A model generated the notes under the pieces. The model saw only the letters and a program-made list of their open reading frames with translations, was not told where the DNA came from and ran no database searches. A stretch of DNA of 64,000 nucleotides, from assembly GCA_001599595.1 (NCBI GenBank), contig BCHH01000002.1:4874055-4938054 (forward strand), in the 5' to 3' direction. This document shows, in pieces, positions 43,781 through 55,439 of the stretch (the first letter of the stretch is position 1; the number at the start of each line of letters is the position of its first letter). Source of the DNA: Beverwykella pulmonaria (taxonomy: Eukaryota; Ascomycota; Dothideomycetes; Pleosporales; Melanommataceae). The translations under genes and the position numbers were made by a program.

Positions 43781-46336
43781 CTACTCAATAGCTCCGTAAC
43801 TGAAGGGGGTAGTTACTGGAGTAACTGGAGTCGTAAACCCCGAATTGTCGTCCATATCCTCAAATATCCCTCTGGCGGAGATGTGAGATGTAAGCTTGTT
43901 TAGCTCACTCCCAACAGCCTTGTTTTGTATCCAATTGCGTTGGAGTTGCAATGCCTCAATTGTAGCTGGCGAAAGGAGGTTTCTATCCATTGATATAGTC
44001 CTCTGTGCTTTGCTAAAGCACCTCTCACACTCACAAGAGGTGGCAGGTATAGATAAATAATCAAGGGCGACTTTGTACAAAATAGGGTACTGCTTCTTAC
44101 CCACGTAATGCCACTAAGTTATGGGGTCTCCGTAAATTGGGTCCTCGTCCTAAGCAACAAGGAGGTCTCCACGTATATTGTTAAAATACGTCGTAAGCTT
44201 ATTTGACGTCTAGGCCTTCTTGTGGGCCCAAGAGCTAGTCTGTAGGTAGAGGTTAACAGCCATAGTCTCCTCAAACTCCTCGTTGTGATATTTGCCACCT
44301 AGAGTCTTGCGACAACGGAGGGCGGAGGCGTCAAGCTCAACTACCTCCTCCTCCTCCGCATCAACGTAGCGTTGAAAGACGTCTTTTAAGGATCTCTCAG
44401 CTTTCTTGTACCAAGCTAGGTAAGCTAACCACTGCCCTTAAAACTAGAGTAGCTAAAGCTGTGGGTTAAGAGCTGTCGCGACGCAGTAAGGTGAGGACAG
44501 CTAGTCTATTACAAGCTTAACAAAATACAATGTGAGCTTCTGTATAGCAAACTTAGTAGCGCTTTTAATGTAGGATTTGTTAGACTTGTAGGCAACAGCG
44601 TCCTTAACTTTGTAGAGTCTCTGCTAAAGGTGTTGCAAGTTGATAAGTGTCTGCTAGAGACTCCTATACCTAGAGGTGCTGATGTTGCCCTTAAGTCTTA
44701 GAGTTATCTAATAGAAGGGCTCAAGGAAGTTAGCAAGCTCTTTAACCTTATCCTACTTGTTGTCAGAGAGGGCGTTAGTCAATAGATTATAGTCTAGCTC
44801 CTCCTGGTCCTCCTTATTAACCTTATTACTATTATTAATGTTATTAGTGTCTAACAGGGCTCTCCACTAACGCGTGAACCTAGAGATTAGGTCTCAAAGC
44901 TTATAACAACGTAAGTGTCACGAGAGCGCAGTGTCACAAGGGAACGCGAGATGAACAAACACCAGATTCTCTAGATTGACAGACTACGTACGACTATCGT
45001 GATTGTCGAAGAGGAAAGCTGGAGAACAAAGAAACNATGGGGTGNCTCGGCTATATACTCAGGGATGTGGTCAAGGCGCAGGGGCATGGTCAAGGCGCAG
45101 GGGCATGGCCGCATGGTCAAGGCGCGGAACAGCGGTCAAGGTGCAGGGGCACTCACGCGACAAGCGTGTGTGTGGCGGGAACGACGGTTACCGTCACAGT
45201 AAGAGCATGCGATACACTAAGTGCCACCTAATCCTACTGTCCTGTATTAAATAGAGACTGCTAAATTGCTAGAGAGGGTCCTTATTGCTTAGCTTAGTTT
45301 GTATAGTCTTAAACAGCTGTTAGCGTTTGTGGGACGCAAGGACAGCGTTAACAAAGTTGTGCAGCTTCCTAACAACCCCATGCTTTCTGTACAGTTGAAA
45401 CTAATCCTAGGGCGCAGCCTAAGCTAACTCTTCTTTAAACTTGTTAACGCCGTTGCTATATATTAGGGCCTTGACAACAAGGTTAATTATATGGCCCACG
45501 CAGCGTATACAGTGTTCAAAGGTAATAGAAATGTTAGGGTGGAGGTTAAGGCCTGTGATGAGCTTAGTGTTATTGTTTGTTGCGTTGTCGCCTACAAAGC
45601 AGCTAAACTTAGTGGCAATATTGTAGCTGTTGATAACAGAGAGAATGGCAATAGCCTAATTAGCGCCTGTATGGTCCCCAAGGAGGTTCTTGAAGCTAAT
45701 AAGCAAATCCTAGGGTTAGTTGTTAAGATCTATAAGTTGTTAGTTTACAGTAATTTACAGGGACAACGCGCAAGAGCTTAGCATACCAACAAAGTGAGCA
45801 ACTACTGCTAGAAATGAAAAGTAGTTAGGTAAAGTCTATACGTCTACGCTCAACGCCACCTTGCTAACAGCTAAATTTAGTATTAATTAAATCTCTGCTT
45901 TGCGCGCTTTTAAACCATCTACTACATAGCTAGAAAGGGTAGTTGTTAATAATGGTAGAGCTTTAAGAAGATTAAGTCAATTCCACGCAATAAGACTCCA
46001 GACTTCAGCTAAGGTAGCTAAGTTGAAACTCACGTCTTGAAGTATAACCCAGTCCACATACACTCTTAACAACAACGTCTCCTGCTATAGCGTATAGCTC
46101 CCCCTAAAAGCACTACCTGCTGCTTGCAACGCTGCCCATAGATCTAGCAGCCCTAGTTGTCCTGTTAGAAACAGCTAGCTATTTACAACACCAACAGAGT
46201 GCTCCTTCTAGAGATGGGTGGCAATGTGCGCAGTGGAATTGACAGCTTTGCAAGCTGTTGTCAACCCCTTCAGGTGGCAGGTCTTACAGAGCCAGAGCCT
46301 TGTGCGCTTGCCAACAGCGTCAATATAAACTAGGTC
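43781..46336 (-). pseudogene. hAT transposase, riddled with TAG/TAA
   Basis: Near 46330 the frame encodes a BED-type finger (CKTCHLKGLTTAC...HIATHL.KEH). In the middle are Y.VATALNPQL, AYLAWYKKAERSLKDVFQRY and SNKLTTYFNNIRGDLL. The C-terminus has YPILYKVALDYLSIPATSCE and CERCFSKAQRTISMDRNLLS, the hAT dimerisation domain (PF05699). At least seven in-frame TAG and one or two TAA codons interrupt the frame between 44100 and 44520 alone, several at expected Trp or Gln positions. No TGA was met there. The enzyme is dead. Confidence 0.88.
44916..45198. repeat. Solo LTR, family D, nested in the hAT element
   Basis: 283 bp beginning TGTCACGAGAG and ending GGTTACCGTCACA, flanked by the exact 5-bp duplication GTAAG (44911-44915 and 45199-45203). 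It contains a TATA-like CTATATACTC and a 19-27-bp minisatellite (GGTCAAGGCGCAGGGGCAT) at about 45068-45152. Its ends match those of the element at 62180-62747. Two N calls lie at 45036 and 45045. Confidence 0.87.
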
Positions 46337-46571
46337 NNNNNNNNNNNNNNNNNNNNNNNNNNNNNNNNNNNNNNNNNNNNNNNNNNNNNNNNNNNNNNNN
46401 NNNNNNNNNNNNNNNNNNNNNNNNNNNNNNNNNNNNNNNNNNNNNNNNNNNNNNNNNNNNNNNNNNNNNNNNNNNNNNNNNNNNNNNNNNNNNNNNNNNN
46501 NNNNNNNNNNNNNNNNNNNNNNNNNNNNNNNNNNNNNNNNNNNNNNNNNNNNNNNNNNNNNNNNNNNNNNN
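46337..46571. other. Assembly gap (235 N)
   Basis: All bases are N. Frames crossing it are artefacts. The 5' end of the hAT transposase gene probably lies in this gap. Confidence 0.99.
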
Positions 46572-47061
46572 ATATTGAAGGGTGTCGGGCTGTGACCAGG
46601 GGAGAGAGTTGAGTTTATTATGGAGATTTGACGAATCCGGCATCAAATCTCCACAGCTTATCACCGGCGCCCTTGGCAGGTCTCATCTCCAGCCTCAACA
46701 CCAATAAAAAGTCTGTATAGGGCAGTTACTGCAGTAACTACAGCCTCATCCATCAGTCGGTTACGGAGGGGGGTCCCCTTACTGACCGACTGCCCAGGAA
46801 TCCGACTGTTAGTAACAGTAACTAACAGTCGGACCGACTATTGGGAACGATGGGGACGATGTGGAGGAATATCGTCCAGAGCGATGGCTCATCGACGATG
46901 AGATACGGCTGAAGCGGATGCGGCGGGACCTCGATCTCGTGTTTGGCCATGGAAACTCCAAATGCCTCGGGATCAATATGGCTCATTTGGAGTTGAACAA
47001 AATAATCTTCCAGGTGTTACGCCTTCGCTTTAGTGACATCCTACATGCTAATATATCGTAG

Positions 47062-47501
47062 CTCTTCCGAGTATACGACATCTCCTTCTCCAACAAGAAC
47101 AGCCCATGGAAGTCGCGAGGTGATTTCGTTCTTGCGGACTTTCGAGTGAGACTGGGGCGTCGGCAGGTTGGGAGGTCCGCCACCGGAAAATGTCACATTG
47201 ATTATTGAAGGAATGCCGTCTGATTGAAGTGAGTATGTGGAATATTTACCGTAGATTAGATAGGAAATGAAGATAAGCTGAGTTTGTTTCATCGCAGGAG
47301 CCACGAGGGCGCGTGTATATGCGGACGGAGATGAATACTTAGCGGAACTACTCGGTGGATTCTATAACACTTTTGCGTCTTTACAGTAAGTTTTTCCACG
47401 ACAAATTTATTATAATAAATAACTACGATACATTGCTACGCCAAAAAAAAAAACTCTTCCACATGTGCGTATGCTTTGTCCTGTCCGCGTAACACCATAG
47501 A
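47062..47501. other. Intergenic between two convergent P450 genes
   Basis: 440 bases with a poly-A run near 47442. No gene. It should hold both 3' untranslated regions. Confidence 0.5.
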
Positions 47502-49299
47502 TCATTCGTCTGGCTTTGCGAGCGTAATACGACATGGATAACCATCAGCCGGATATCCACCAGCTCGGGAGGTTGGGTAAGCTCGTTCGCCCATTACCGT
47601 CTTCGGAGCCGCCTCTTTGGATCGGCACCAATGCGTCATGTTTTTCAGCTTCGATTCCTGCTTCAGTTGCAGAGCATCCCATTCACCGTAAGCGGGAGTG
47701 ATGTTGAAAGACCGAGCAGTCAATATGAGGATGATTCGCAGCTCATTGTTGACCAGAGTTTGTCCAATACAGTTCCTTGGCCCTTGCTCAAAAGGACGAA
47801 AGGCGCCAGAATTTGCCTTGACGTACAGCTCATGGTCGGGATCCACTAACCAGCGCTCAGGGATAAACTTATCTGGTTTCACCCAAGCCCGTGGATTCAT
47901 ATGTACGGCACGGTGCACGATAGTCACCATTAGATTTTCCATAGGGCAGAGATTCCCCTGACGGTCTTTTATGAATACGTCAGAGCGACCCGATCGTTGC
48001 GTGGAAGCCGGTGGAAACATCCGGAGCGTCTCTTTAATGACAGCAAGCGTATATCGGCATTGGCTCAGTAATGCTGGGTTCTGCTTAAGCATTTCCCCTG
48101 CGTCTCCGTGAAGTCCAAATATCTCGTTGTGCTCTTGACGCAACTTCAAAAGTGTATCGGGATATTGTGATAGTAGATGGTAGGCGTACACTAGCGTAGC
48201 GGATGTAGAATCGTTGCCTGCCATGATGAACATGCGGATCTGATTCGATGCAATCTTCGCAAAATCTGGATCCAACCGCGTGGCTGGCGATATGTTAATT
48301 CCTCTCTCGCGTTCCTGCGTGATGTAGTCGCCAAGTGCCATGGTAGTGATGGATATTGTAAGATCAGCGCCTGGTTTTTCAATCGTCCCGTCCTTCATTC
48401 TCATTTCTTGGAAATGTTTATCCAACTCCGATAAGATGATTGATTCGAGGACATTACCGTAGAACTTCTGCACCAAGGCCTTCACGGGCTTTAGAAGGAT
48501 TGAAGTATTCCAGAAGGCGTTCCACTCGAGAATAGTGTTGAAAGCATACGAAAGTCGATGCTCAGAGCGCTGGTTATCGAGGTCCATGTCTCTGCAAAAC
48601 AATCAGTAACTTGGGTGTCAATATTCAGAGTGCGTTACGTACAAAGTGACCTTCGCAATGACCTCCATAGTCAAGCGTGTTGTCAAGCTATCCAGCTGGA
48701 TAATCCCCCCCTCGGCCTTCTCTCGTAATATATCGCAGAAGACTTCGACGGATTGGACAACGGTCGGGATCAGCCTCATCATGTGCGCTGCACTGAACCC
48801 AGGATTGAACAGTGCTCTCCATTTTTTCCAATCCTCACCATTCATAGTGAGTATGCTCTGACCACCAATCATAGGTCGGAACAATTCAACCTGGCTTTGC
48901 GGCTTTGGAAGATTGTACTTGTTGGAAACCTCAAACGACGATTCGGAGCCGAAGACGATCAACGATGCTGCGGCTGCGGGCCATAAATCAAGAACAAAGG
49001 CTTCAGTGTCGCTATGCTCTTCCGCAAGCTTTTGTAAAACTAAAAAGACGCTGGCATCTGGTGGCATGCTATCCAGGTGACGCTTCAAGACAATTAGATG
49101 TCCAGTCCACCAGCTCCAGCCGGGCGCTATAGCCTACTAGCTCGTTAAACCAGTTGGTATTCAGGAGTAGCATACTCACGATGCCCCGTTTGCGTAACTC
49201 GTTGATATGAGATCGTCTCCGATATCCGATGCACATTGTGTATACAATAGAGCAGATTACGGCGAGGAGGGCAGTGAACAGCACCACGGAGAAAGCCAT
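47502..49299 (-). CDS. Cytochrome P450 monooxygenase D
   Basis: Exons 49299-49180, 49133-48643 and 48591-47502, with introns of 46 and 51 bases, give 566 residues. The ATG at 49299 starts a membrane anchor (FSVVLFTALLAVICSIVYTM), then APGWSWWTGHL. Core motifs are the I helix FIMAGNDSTSATLVYAYHLL, ExxR KETLRMFPPAS, FIPERWLVDPDH and haem loop FRPFEQGPRNCIGQTL. The whole resembles the StcS/AflN-type and related fungal P450s that hydroxylate or epoxidise polyketides. It faces P450 C tail to tail and lies upstream of the pathway-type regulator. No lesion. The substrate is inferred only from context. Confidence 0.92.
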
Positions 49300-50661
49300 T
49301 GTCAATGTTTGATTTTACAATACCAGGTCAGTACGCAGATAAAATACGACAGAGGAGGTCAAAAAGATGGCTCAGCAGGATGGAAGGCCTACCACACATC
49401 TCAGAGAACTCGAACCGTAGAAATTATGCGGGTAACGACATGTGCCAAGTACAGAGCTCTAATTTCGGAGAGCTCCTCCGCCACTTCCGTCCTGGCTCGA
49501 CTATTTTTGTTGAGGCGTCCCGGATGCAGTGTGATCGCAGACTACCTTTCGTGGATCGGTGCATCAAGGGCCAAGCGGTGTATACTGACTATCAAGACGG
49601 GGCGAGCGCCTCTGCGCCTGATTTACATACAAGAACGTTAAACGAAACGGGTACACACAGATATGCAAGCGAAATCCCTTGGCGAGCGACTCGATAGGCG
49701 GAGTCGAACGGCCGTAATGCTGTATATGATCTCGGCATAGCCGAGCGAAAGTATGCCCCCTGTCTCGTGCTCATTCTGTTCTACCTGTGCTACTTGCATG
49801 GATTGCGGCAAAGCCCTGCGCTGTAACCAAAACGCTCGACGCTCTAGATTTCCCTAATAGAATAGGCTGTCCATGAGCCAATTCAGAACAGTGTGCCGTG
49901 CAACGACGTTGACTAGTGCTTACCAGGCATTTTCCAATCCTGTGATCGCCTTCGGTGTTCATCCGCATCCTCCGATGCCGACTGCCTCCCGTATCCTCCG
50001 ATGCTGACTGCTTCCCGCATTGGCCCAGTATACGCGTAATCCTACCCTCAATCTAGCAACTAATGGCCCAATCCAGGTTTTCCGTTTGTTCGTCGCGTAC
50101 CAAGAATCTATTCCAAGTTGTTGCAAGAGCGTGGACCCGTAGAACCACTGATACTTGAATATTTGGGTACCGAGGGCAGAGTGCAGGGCAGCGAGTAACT
50201 AGGTTCCCGTATACACACGATCCAAATCTCAAATCAACAAATGATAACTTAATTCAAGCTTTTTTTTTGTCAGCTACGTACCATATATGTATCCCGAAAG
50301 CATGGGGTTCTAGAAAACAGAAGTAACTAAATGTTAGGGGACATAAAAGTGGTGCTCTCAGACTTGAATTGATTGAGTTCTGGGGCCGTCGTAAGGTTAT
50401 GTGAAGCTAATCACCACCTTAGACATGACCTGATCTTGTGAGATGAGTGAGGTTGTCGTCCACCAGGAGGAGGAGGAGTAATAAGGACTCATTCTGCGGT
50501 TTGCGTGATCCTGGACCGAAACTTTAGTTTAATCACGCACATGTTGTACCACGCTGCAAGACCCTGTTTTCACGTGATCTACTGTTGTGCACTACGCTGC
50601 AAGACTTTGATGGTATATGATCTACTGCTGTGCCACCCTGACTTGTTACGTCCTTCACCGA
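49300..50661. other. Intergenic, nothing recognised
   Basis: About 1.36 kb. A 27-base unit (CCTCCGATGC...GACTGC.TCCCG) is tandemly duplicated at about 49971-50020. Otherwise no gene or mobile element is visible. The upper part should hold the promoter of P450 D. Confidence 0.35.
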
Positions 50662-52888
50662 TCACTCTAAACCCCTGTTCCCATCACTACCGGAGCCCCG
50701 TGAAAGGTTCTCAAAAAATGCCCAGTCGACACCCTGGAAGGCCCAGTCATCCGCACTAGCGGTCAAATCAGGGAATTCCCACTGCTGCTGCAACAGAGGG
50801 TCAGAAGAACAGGCATTCGCAGTGGCATACAAATCCGAGCTCGTCAAAGAAGCGTCGTTGGAGCGGTATCCAGCGCCGAGCAGATTCACGGCGTCGATTC
50901 CACGATGTTGATGGGTCCCAGCTGTCCCACCGAAGCCCACAGAAGCTTCTGCGGTTATGTAACTAGCGATGTTTGCATCAGAGCTATGAGATAGGTTGCG
51001 CCGTTCTTGGGCATCAGTGGCGTGTTGTCGAGGAAGCTCGTTGCTCATGCCCTCCCGAGCAATCTTGATGATGCCAAAGTAGGGGATGTGTACGCTCAAG
51101 ACAGCATCTTCCTTCTGATTTGGTACCGCTGTCTCACTACCGGCTTCTTGCACGCTCACCCTTCTACCACTGTGTGAGTGACTGTCTGCGCCATCGAGAT
51201 CGAGAATGAGTAGAAGTCGGCGCAGCAAGTCGGCACTCTGTGCACTGAGTGGATCGGAATTTAGACGGTTAAGCTCTCGCATGCTGTCCTGTACCTTCTC
51301 CACCATGGCACGATCCATATGATACTGGTGGGCGAGCAAATTCTCCGCTTCGGGGGGATTGCTATCTAGATGAGCTAAGAGGAGAGTCATGGCGGCCATG
51401 AGGGCGAGGAAGTCGATGGTGCGACAGCTATATGCGGTGCTGTTGAAGCGGCGTAGTGCGAAGAAGCGCGAGAGCATCTCCCGTGCCGCATTTACACACG
51501 TGATGCGAGAGTACTCATATACCTGCGCTCCAACGCAGAAGAGCGGAGCATGTAAGGGAGGTGAAGCTGGTTAACAAGATTGTAGTGGAACACTTGTGCG
51601 AAGACCTGGCGCGTGTTCCAGAACATGGTTCGAGCGCTGGTCGACGATGGGTCAAGGTCTGGTGCTAACCACCACTTGCTGGGGAGAGTCCCAGTTGCTT
51701 TTTGCAGCTCCATGTCGAGCGCCCGGAGGAGGGGGAGATCCTCGTCGCTAGGGTTGGCTTCGTTGCGCTCTAGAATTCGAGAGGCGATGACGCAGTGTAT
51801 GCGCTCCAGACGTCCCATTGGAGTGTCATTTGATAGCATAGTGCCCGAAGCCATACTGCGGTCGAGGCTGCCTTGAGAGAGACCAAGCAGCAGACAAAGG
51901 TAGCGGTCCATGAAAACGATTCGGAACCACATGAGCCCAGTATCATGTTTCGTTCTGTCATCCAGCACTTTGTATTGTGCACGATGATTCGATCGATTTA
52001 GGCCCATCAGTTGTGCAATACTCATGGCTCTTCTGCATGCTACCCAGCTTCGGCGGAGGTTGCCGACATTGGCCTGGTAGATGCTCTCGAGCATGACGCA
52101 CTGAAGTCCCTCGATGCTGCCAATTAATTCGTCATTAGTGGTCATGAGATTGGCAGCCAGGTCGGCGAGTCGCTCCATGATGGCTCGTGGCGACTCGGAC
52201 AGGCCTTTGATCTCCTTATGAAGATCAGGATCGAGATGCTGTAGGAACGTAGCGAGCAGCAGCATATGTCGGACTATCAAGACAGGATGGGAAGAGGCTT
52301 CAGGTATGTCCAGCAAGACTTCAGGCGTAGCGAGGCCGCTTTGGTCGAGAGCGCTGTAGGGCATGGTTATGATTTCATGGGCGAGAACAGACGGATGTTT
52401 GGCCGCTGAGCATATGGTTGCCGTATCCTCGCGCGAGGGCAACGACGCATGCAGGACACGAGACAGCTTCTCATGCTTGGTGAGCGAGGCGGAGAGGACA
52501 CTGTCCTGGACGATGTGCTGCTAGCTGGGTCAATGAGGACAATGACGAAGATGCGGGACACTGCATCACGAACCCCATGACTCCCAAACATGGCAAGCCA
52601 TCCTGTCGTGTCCGAGGCGAGCGACAAAGGAGTGGGTATGCCATGCCCCGTCCCTCTGCCATGGTCGTCGGGTGGGATGTCGGTGGAGAGCGGGAGCTGC
52701 TCGGGGAATTCCTGGCTGATGCACCGAGTCCCGCGTCGCTGGCAGGCAACACAGGTAGTGGCGTGCGAGTGCGGATTGAGTGTACACTTCATCTTCCGCC
52801 GTTTGCATTCCCAGCAGCTGTGCGTGCCCTTGCGCAGTCTTCTCCGCCATTCATTGGAACGGGCGTCATGGGACCGGGTGGCATTCAT
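50662..52888 (-). pseudogene. Zn2Cys6 regulator with a 2-bp frameshift
   Basis: The ATG at 52888 precedes the zinc cluster GTHSCWECKRRKMKC and CVACQRRGTRC. A plausible intron (donor GTTCGT near 52575, acceptor GCTAGCAG near 52517) joins it to KHEKLSRVLHASLPSREDTA and the fungal-specific middle region (GLNRSNHRAQYKVLDDRTKH, LMWFRIVFMDRYLCLLLGL). At about 51520 the frame stops after ALERRY, and the expected continuation EYSRITCVNAAREMLSRF lies two bases out of phase, at a TATATG that reads TATG in the restored phase. A duplicated TA dinucleotide would explain this. The last 270 codons remain open to 50662. It is divergently placed from an MFS pump. A sequencing error is the alternative. Confidence 0.82.
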
Positions 52889-53272
52889 GCCTGATGTGCG
52901 GGTGCTGCTCGTACGGACGGAGGCTGGCAAGACGTGGTTGTTATTGTCCTGCGCCTGAGGGATTGGCAATCGTAGGGAGGGAGCGGAGGAACAGTGCATG
53001 CGCGGCGGACGGCGGTAAAGAATGCGACAGAGCGCGGCGGTCGAACCGTCGCGGGTCCGTGCGCGGCTGACTGATCCGGCGGACCAAAATGATGCGCGCG
53101 GCGGAGCCTGCCAAACACACGCCATCACGTGCATCCTGTTCCAGTCCACCATGCTGCCTCCTCTCCAGAGTCTCCTTGATCATTCCAGTATATCGCAAGC
53201 TACATTTACTCCCCCACAGAAGCCGCTGCATGCCCTCTCATTCTTCGATAGCCCACACAACACCACGTGATC
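52889..53272. promoter_or_regulatory. Shared divergent promoter of regulator and MFS pump
   Basis: 384 bases separate the divergent starts. A CACGTGATCA palindrome lies immediately before the MFS ATG, and CGG/CCG triplets suitable for Zn2Cys6 factors occur in the GC-rich centre (for example CGGCGG around 53006-53016). Divergent regulator/pump pairs are common in fungal clusters. Confidence 0.4.
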
Positions 53273-55020
53273 ATGTCCGAGGAGAAGCACAACGGCAGCA
53301 AGCCATCCTACCTGGTCGAGTGGGACGGCGAGAACGACGCTCTGGATCCGCGAAACTTCTCCACGGCCAGGAAGTGGTTCTATGTGGCCGTGGTCGCCAT
53401 GGGCTCTCTCTTGGTGTGAGTATTTCCACTCCTGCCGGCCTCGAAATTCACTGACAGGACACAGCACGGCCACGTCGTCGCTGTACACCTCGAGCTATGG
53501 CCAAATAATGGACGAATTCGGATGCTCGCTTGAAGTCGCCAACCTTGGCCTATCGCTCTATGTCCTTGGTCTGGGTCTCGGACCCTTGCTCTTCGGTCCG
53601 CTTTCGGAAGTAACGTGACCCAGACCAGTTGCCTCTGCAATCACTAACACGCATGCCAGTTCTACGGACGACGCCCCATCTACATCATCTCTATCGCCTT
53701 CTTCCTGGTCTGGCTAATCCCATGCGCCGTCGCGCAGAACATCGAGACTCTCATTGTCGCGCGATTCCTCAATGGCGTGTCGGGAAGCGCATTCCTCGCC
53801 GTCGCCGCTGGGACGGTGGTGGATATGTTTGTCCCCCAGCAACTTCTGATCCCGATGACCGTCTTCACCGGCTCGCCCTTCGTTGGACCAGCTCTAGGAC
53901 CTCTTCTTGGCGGCTTCATCAATTCGTACACCACGTGGTATGTCCGCACAGCGTACCATTTCGCGTCCGCTAATCACGTTCAGGCGCTGGTCTTTCTACC
54001 TTCTTTTGATCTGGACGGGTATTCAGCTCATGGCCGTCCTCATGGTTCCAGAAACTTTCCATCCCATCCTTCTCAGCCAAAAGGCGGCTGCCCTCCGCAA
54101 AAGCGAAAACGACCCCGAGTACCACTCCGCATCGGAGTCCGCTCGCGCGGAAAAGACGCTCTCTGGTGCGATCCTCACTTCGCTCTACGTCCCATTTCGA
54201 CTTCTCCTCCTCGACCCAATGGTTATGGCTCTCAGCACGTACACATCTCTCATCCAGGGGATCCTCTACCTTTGCTTTGGCGCCTTCCCGCTCGTGTTTG
54301 GAAATAACCATGGTTTCAACCTGTGGCAGATTGGCCTCACATTTCTCGGTCTTGCCATTGGCAACGTGATTGCATGCTTCTTTAATCCGGTGTGGCATAA
54401 GCAGTGGATGGGGCAGATTGCGAAGAAGAAAGCGTTGCTTGGGCCTGAATACAAGCCTGAACCCGAATTGAGACTGCCGCCTGCGATGCTCGGATCCATC
54501 ATGGTCACCGCGTCTCTATTCTGGTTTGCATGGACAACGTATTCATCCGTGCATTGGATTGTGCCGATCATTGCGACGGTGGTTTTCAGTACCGGGTACG
54601 TCTTGTGCTGCTTGAAAGTGTGTGTCGAAAGTTCACTGACATTGTCTGGTTTAGATTTTTCTTCGTATTTCAAGGAATCTGGACATTTCTCGTGGCCGCG
54701 TATCCCAAGCATGCCGCGAGTTCCATGGCCGTCAACACAACTACGCGCTGCATCTTTGCCGCAGCATTCCCCCTCTTCACGGATCAAAGTAAGTTTTCAC
54801 GTCTCAGGCGCTAGAATGGTGCTAATCGTACCACAGTGTATCATAACCTCGGCTACCAATGGGCGTCTAGCCTGCTGGCCTTCTTGACCATGGCCATGAT
54901 TCCCTTCCCGTAGGTTCCATTACTGCAATTGCAAAGAAGGCAGGGCTAATACAACCTAGATTCCTATTCTACAAGTATGGAAAGGTGTTGAGGGCAAGGA
55001 GCAAGTTCGCCTCAGCATGA
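53273..55020 (+). CDS. MFS transporter, DHA1 (12-helix) type
   Basis: Several exons from ATG 53273 to TGA 55020. The N-terminus MSEEKHNGSKPSYLVEWDGE leads to NDALDPRNFSTARKWFYV, the classic VEWDGxNDPxNPxNW block of fungal DHA1 multidrug pumps. Then follow LGLGLGPLLFGPLSE, YGRRPIYIISIAFF, ARFLNGVSGSAFLAVAAGTV, FVGPALGPLLGGFI and PETFHP in the central loop, and a second half with AGPxxGxx-like helices and FLFYKYGKVLRARSKF at the end. Introns at about 53416, 53617, 53940, 54598, 54790 and 54915 restore phase. It would export small molecules at the plasma membrane. No lesion was found, although exon ends were set by eye. Confidence 0.88.
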
Positions 55021-55242
55021 GTGTGTCCTTCAGTAAGTCGATGAAAATGGGAGGCCAAGCGACGGAGAGCGGCAATCGAGTGTGGTGGGTGTCAATCCGA
55101 CGGGCCCGAAATGGAACATCCAGTACAAACTAGGTTCGGGCTTCTTCTAGGGTGAGAACTTTTAACCCACAATATCGGCGAACTGTTCGTCGACCAGGAT
55201 CAAATGCATTATAATAGGGATTTCTTATGCAGTGGAGGATTA

Positions 55243-55439
55243 TGTTGGTCTCACAGGGCTATTGCAATACCAATGGGTGGGTTCTCAAAGGTGGTAATAA
55301 TTCTTGTCTGTCTCAATGTGAGGTGCGGCCAGGAGGATCGTATCCTTCCTCTGCCGCCAAGCATCACTAGTGTTTCACATGATTGCCACGTGATCACGAT
55401 ATCACCACGTGATCATCGCGTTCTATATATATTCCAACA
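55243..55439. repeat. Solo LTR, family B, copy 2 (197 bp)
   Basis: Begins TGTTGGTCTCACAGGG, ends TATTCCAACA, and is flanked by the exact 5-bp duplication GATTA (55238-55242 and 55440-55444). Same length as copy 1 at 20421-20617, with the CACGTGATCA palindromes preserved. It lies between the MFS gene and the PKS 3' end. Confidence 0.9.

Larger units (their letters stand above)
43651..46852. mobile_element. hAT transposon inserted in P450 C
   Basis: Both ends are exact: the left end CATCGTTTCCAACAGTCGG (43651-43669) and the reverse complement of the right end (46834-46852) match at 17 of 19 bases. The 8-bp duplication GGGACGAT flanks them (43643-43650 and 46853-46860), the hAT hallmark. Inside are a decayed transposase on the minus strand, a nested solo LTR and a hairpin at 46622-46653. 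The length of about 3.2 kb includes the N gap, so true length is uncertain. Confidence 0.93.
42166..47061 (+). pseudogene. Cytochrome P450 C, split by a hAT insertion and one TAG
   Basis: Exons at 42166-42388, 42445-42641, 42691-43065, 43122-43252 and from 43305 have clean GT-AG borders and consistent phase. The N-terminal helix (MFALLILPFVYLLAVGVKLW) and IPGPKMASWT hinge are followed by RDLIRLHREYG, VVRIAPNSILVSDP, ExxR in EGLRIYPPV, and PGGTYVGFNSIG. A TAG at 43624-43626 stands where Gln is usual. At 43650 a hAT element begins. The reading resumes at 46861 with EEYRPERWLIDDE, haem loop FGHGNSKCLG, and stop at 47061. The class resembles pisatin-demethylase-type fungal P450s. Apart from these two lesions it is intact, so inactivation looks recent. 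Confidence 0.9.

Noticed and set aside
46258..46664. Frames of about 110 codons on both strands around 46.4 kb
   Set aside because: They consist mainly of the N gap.
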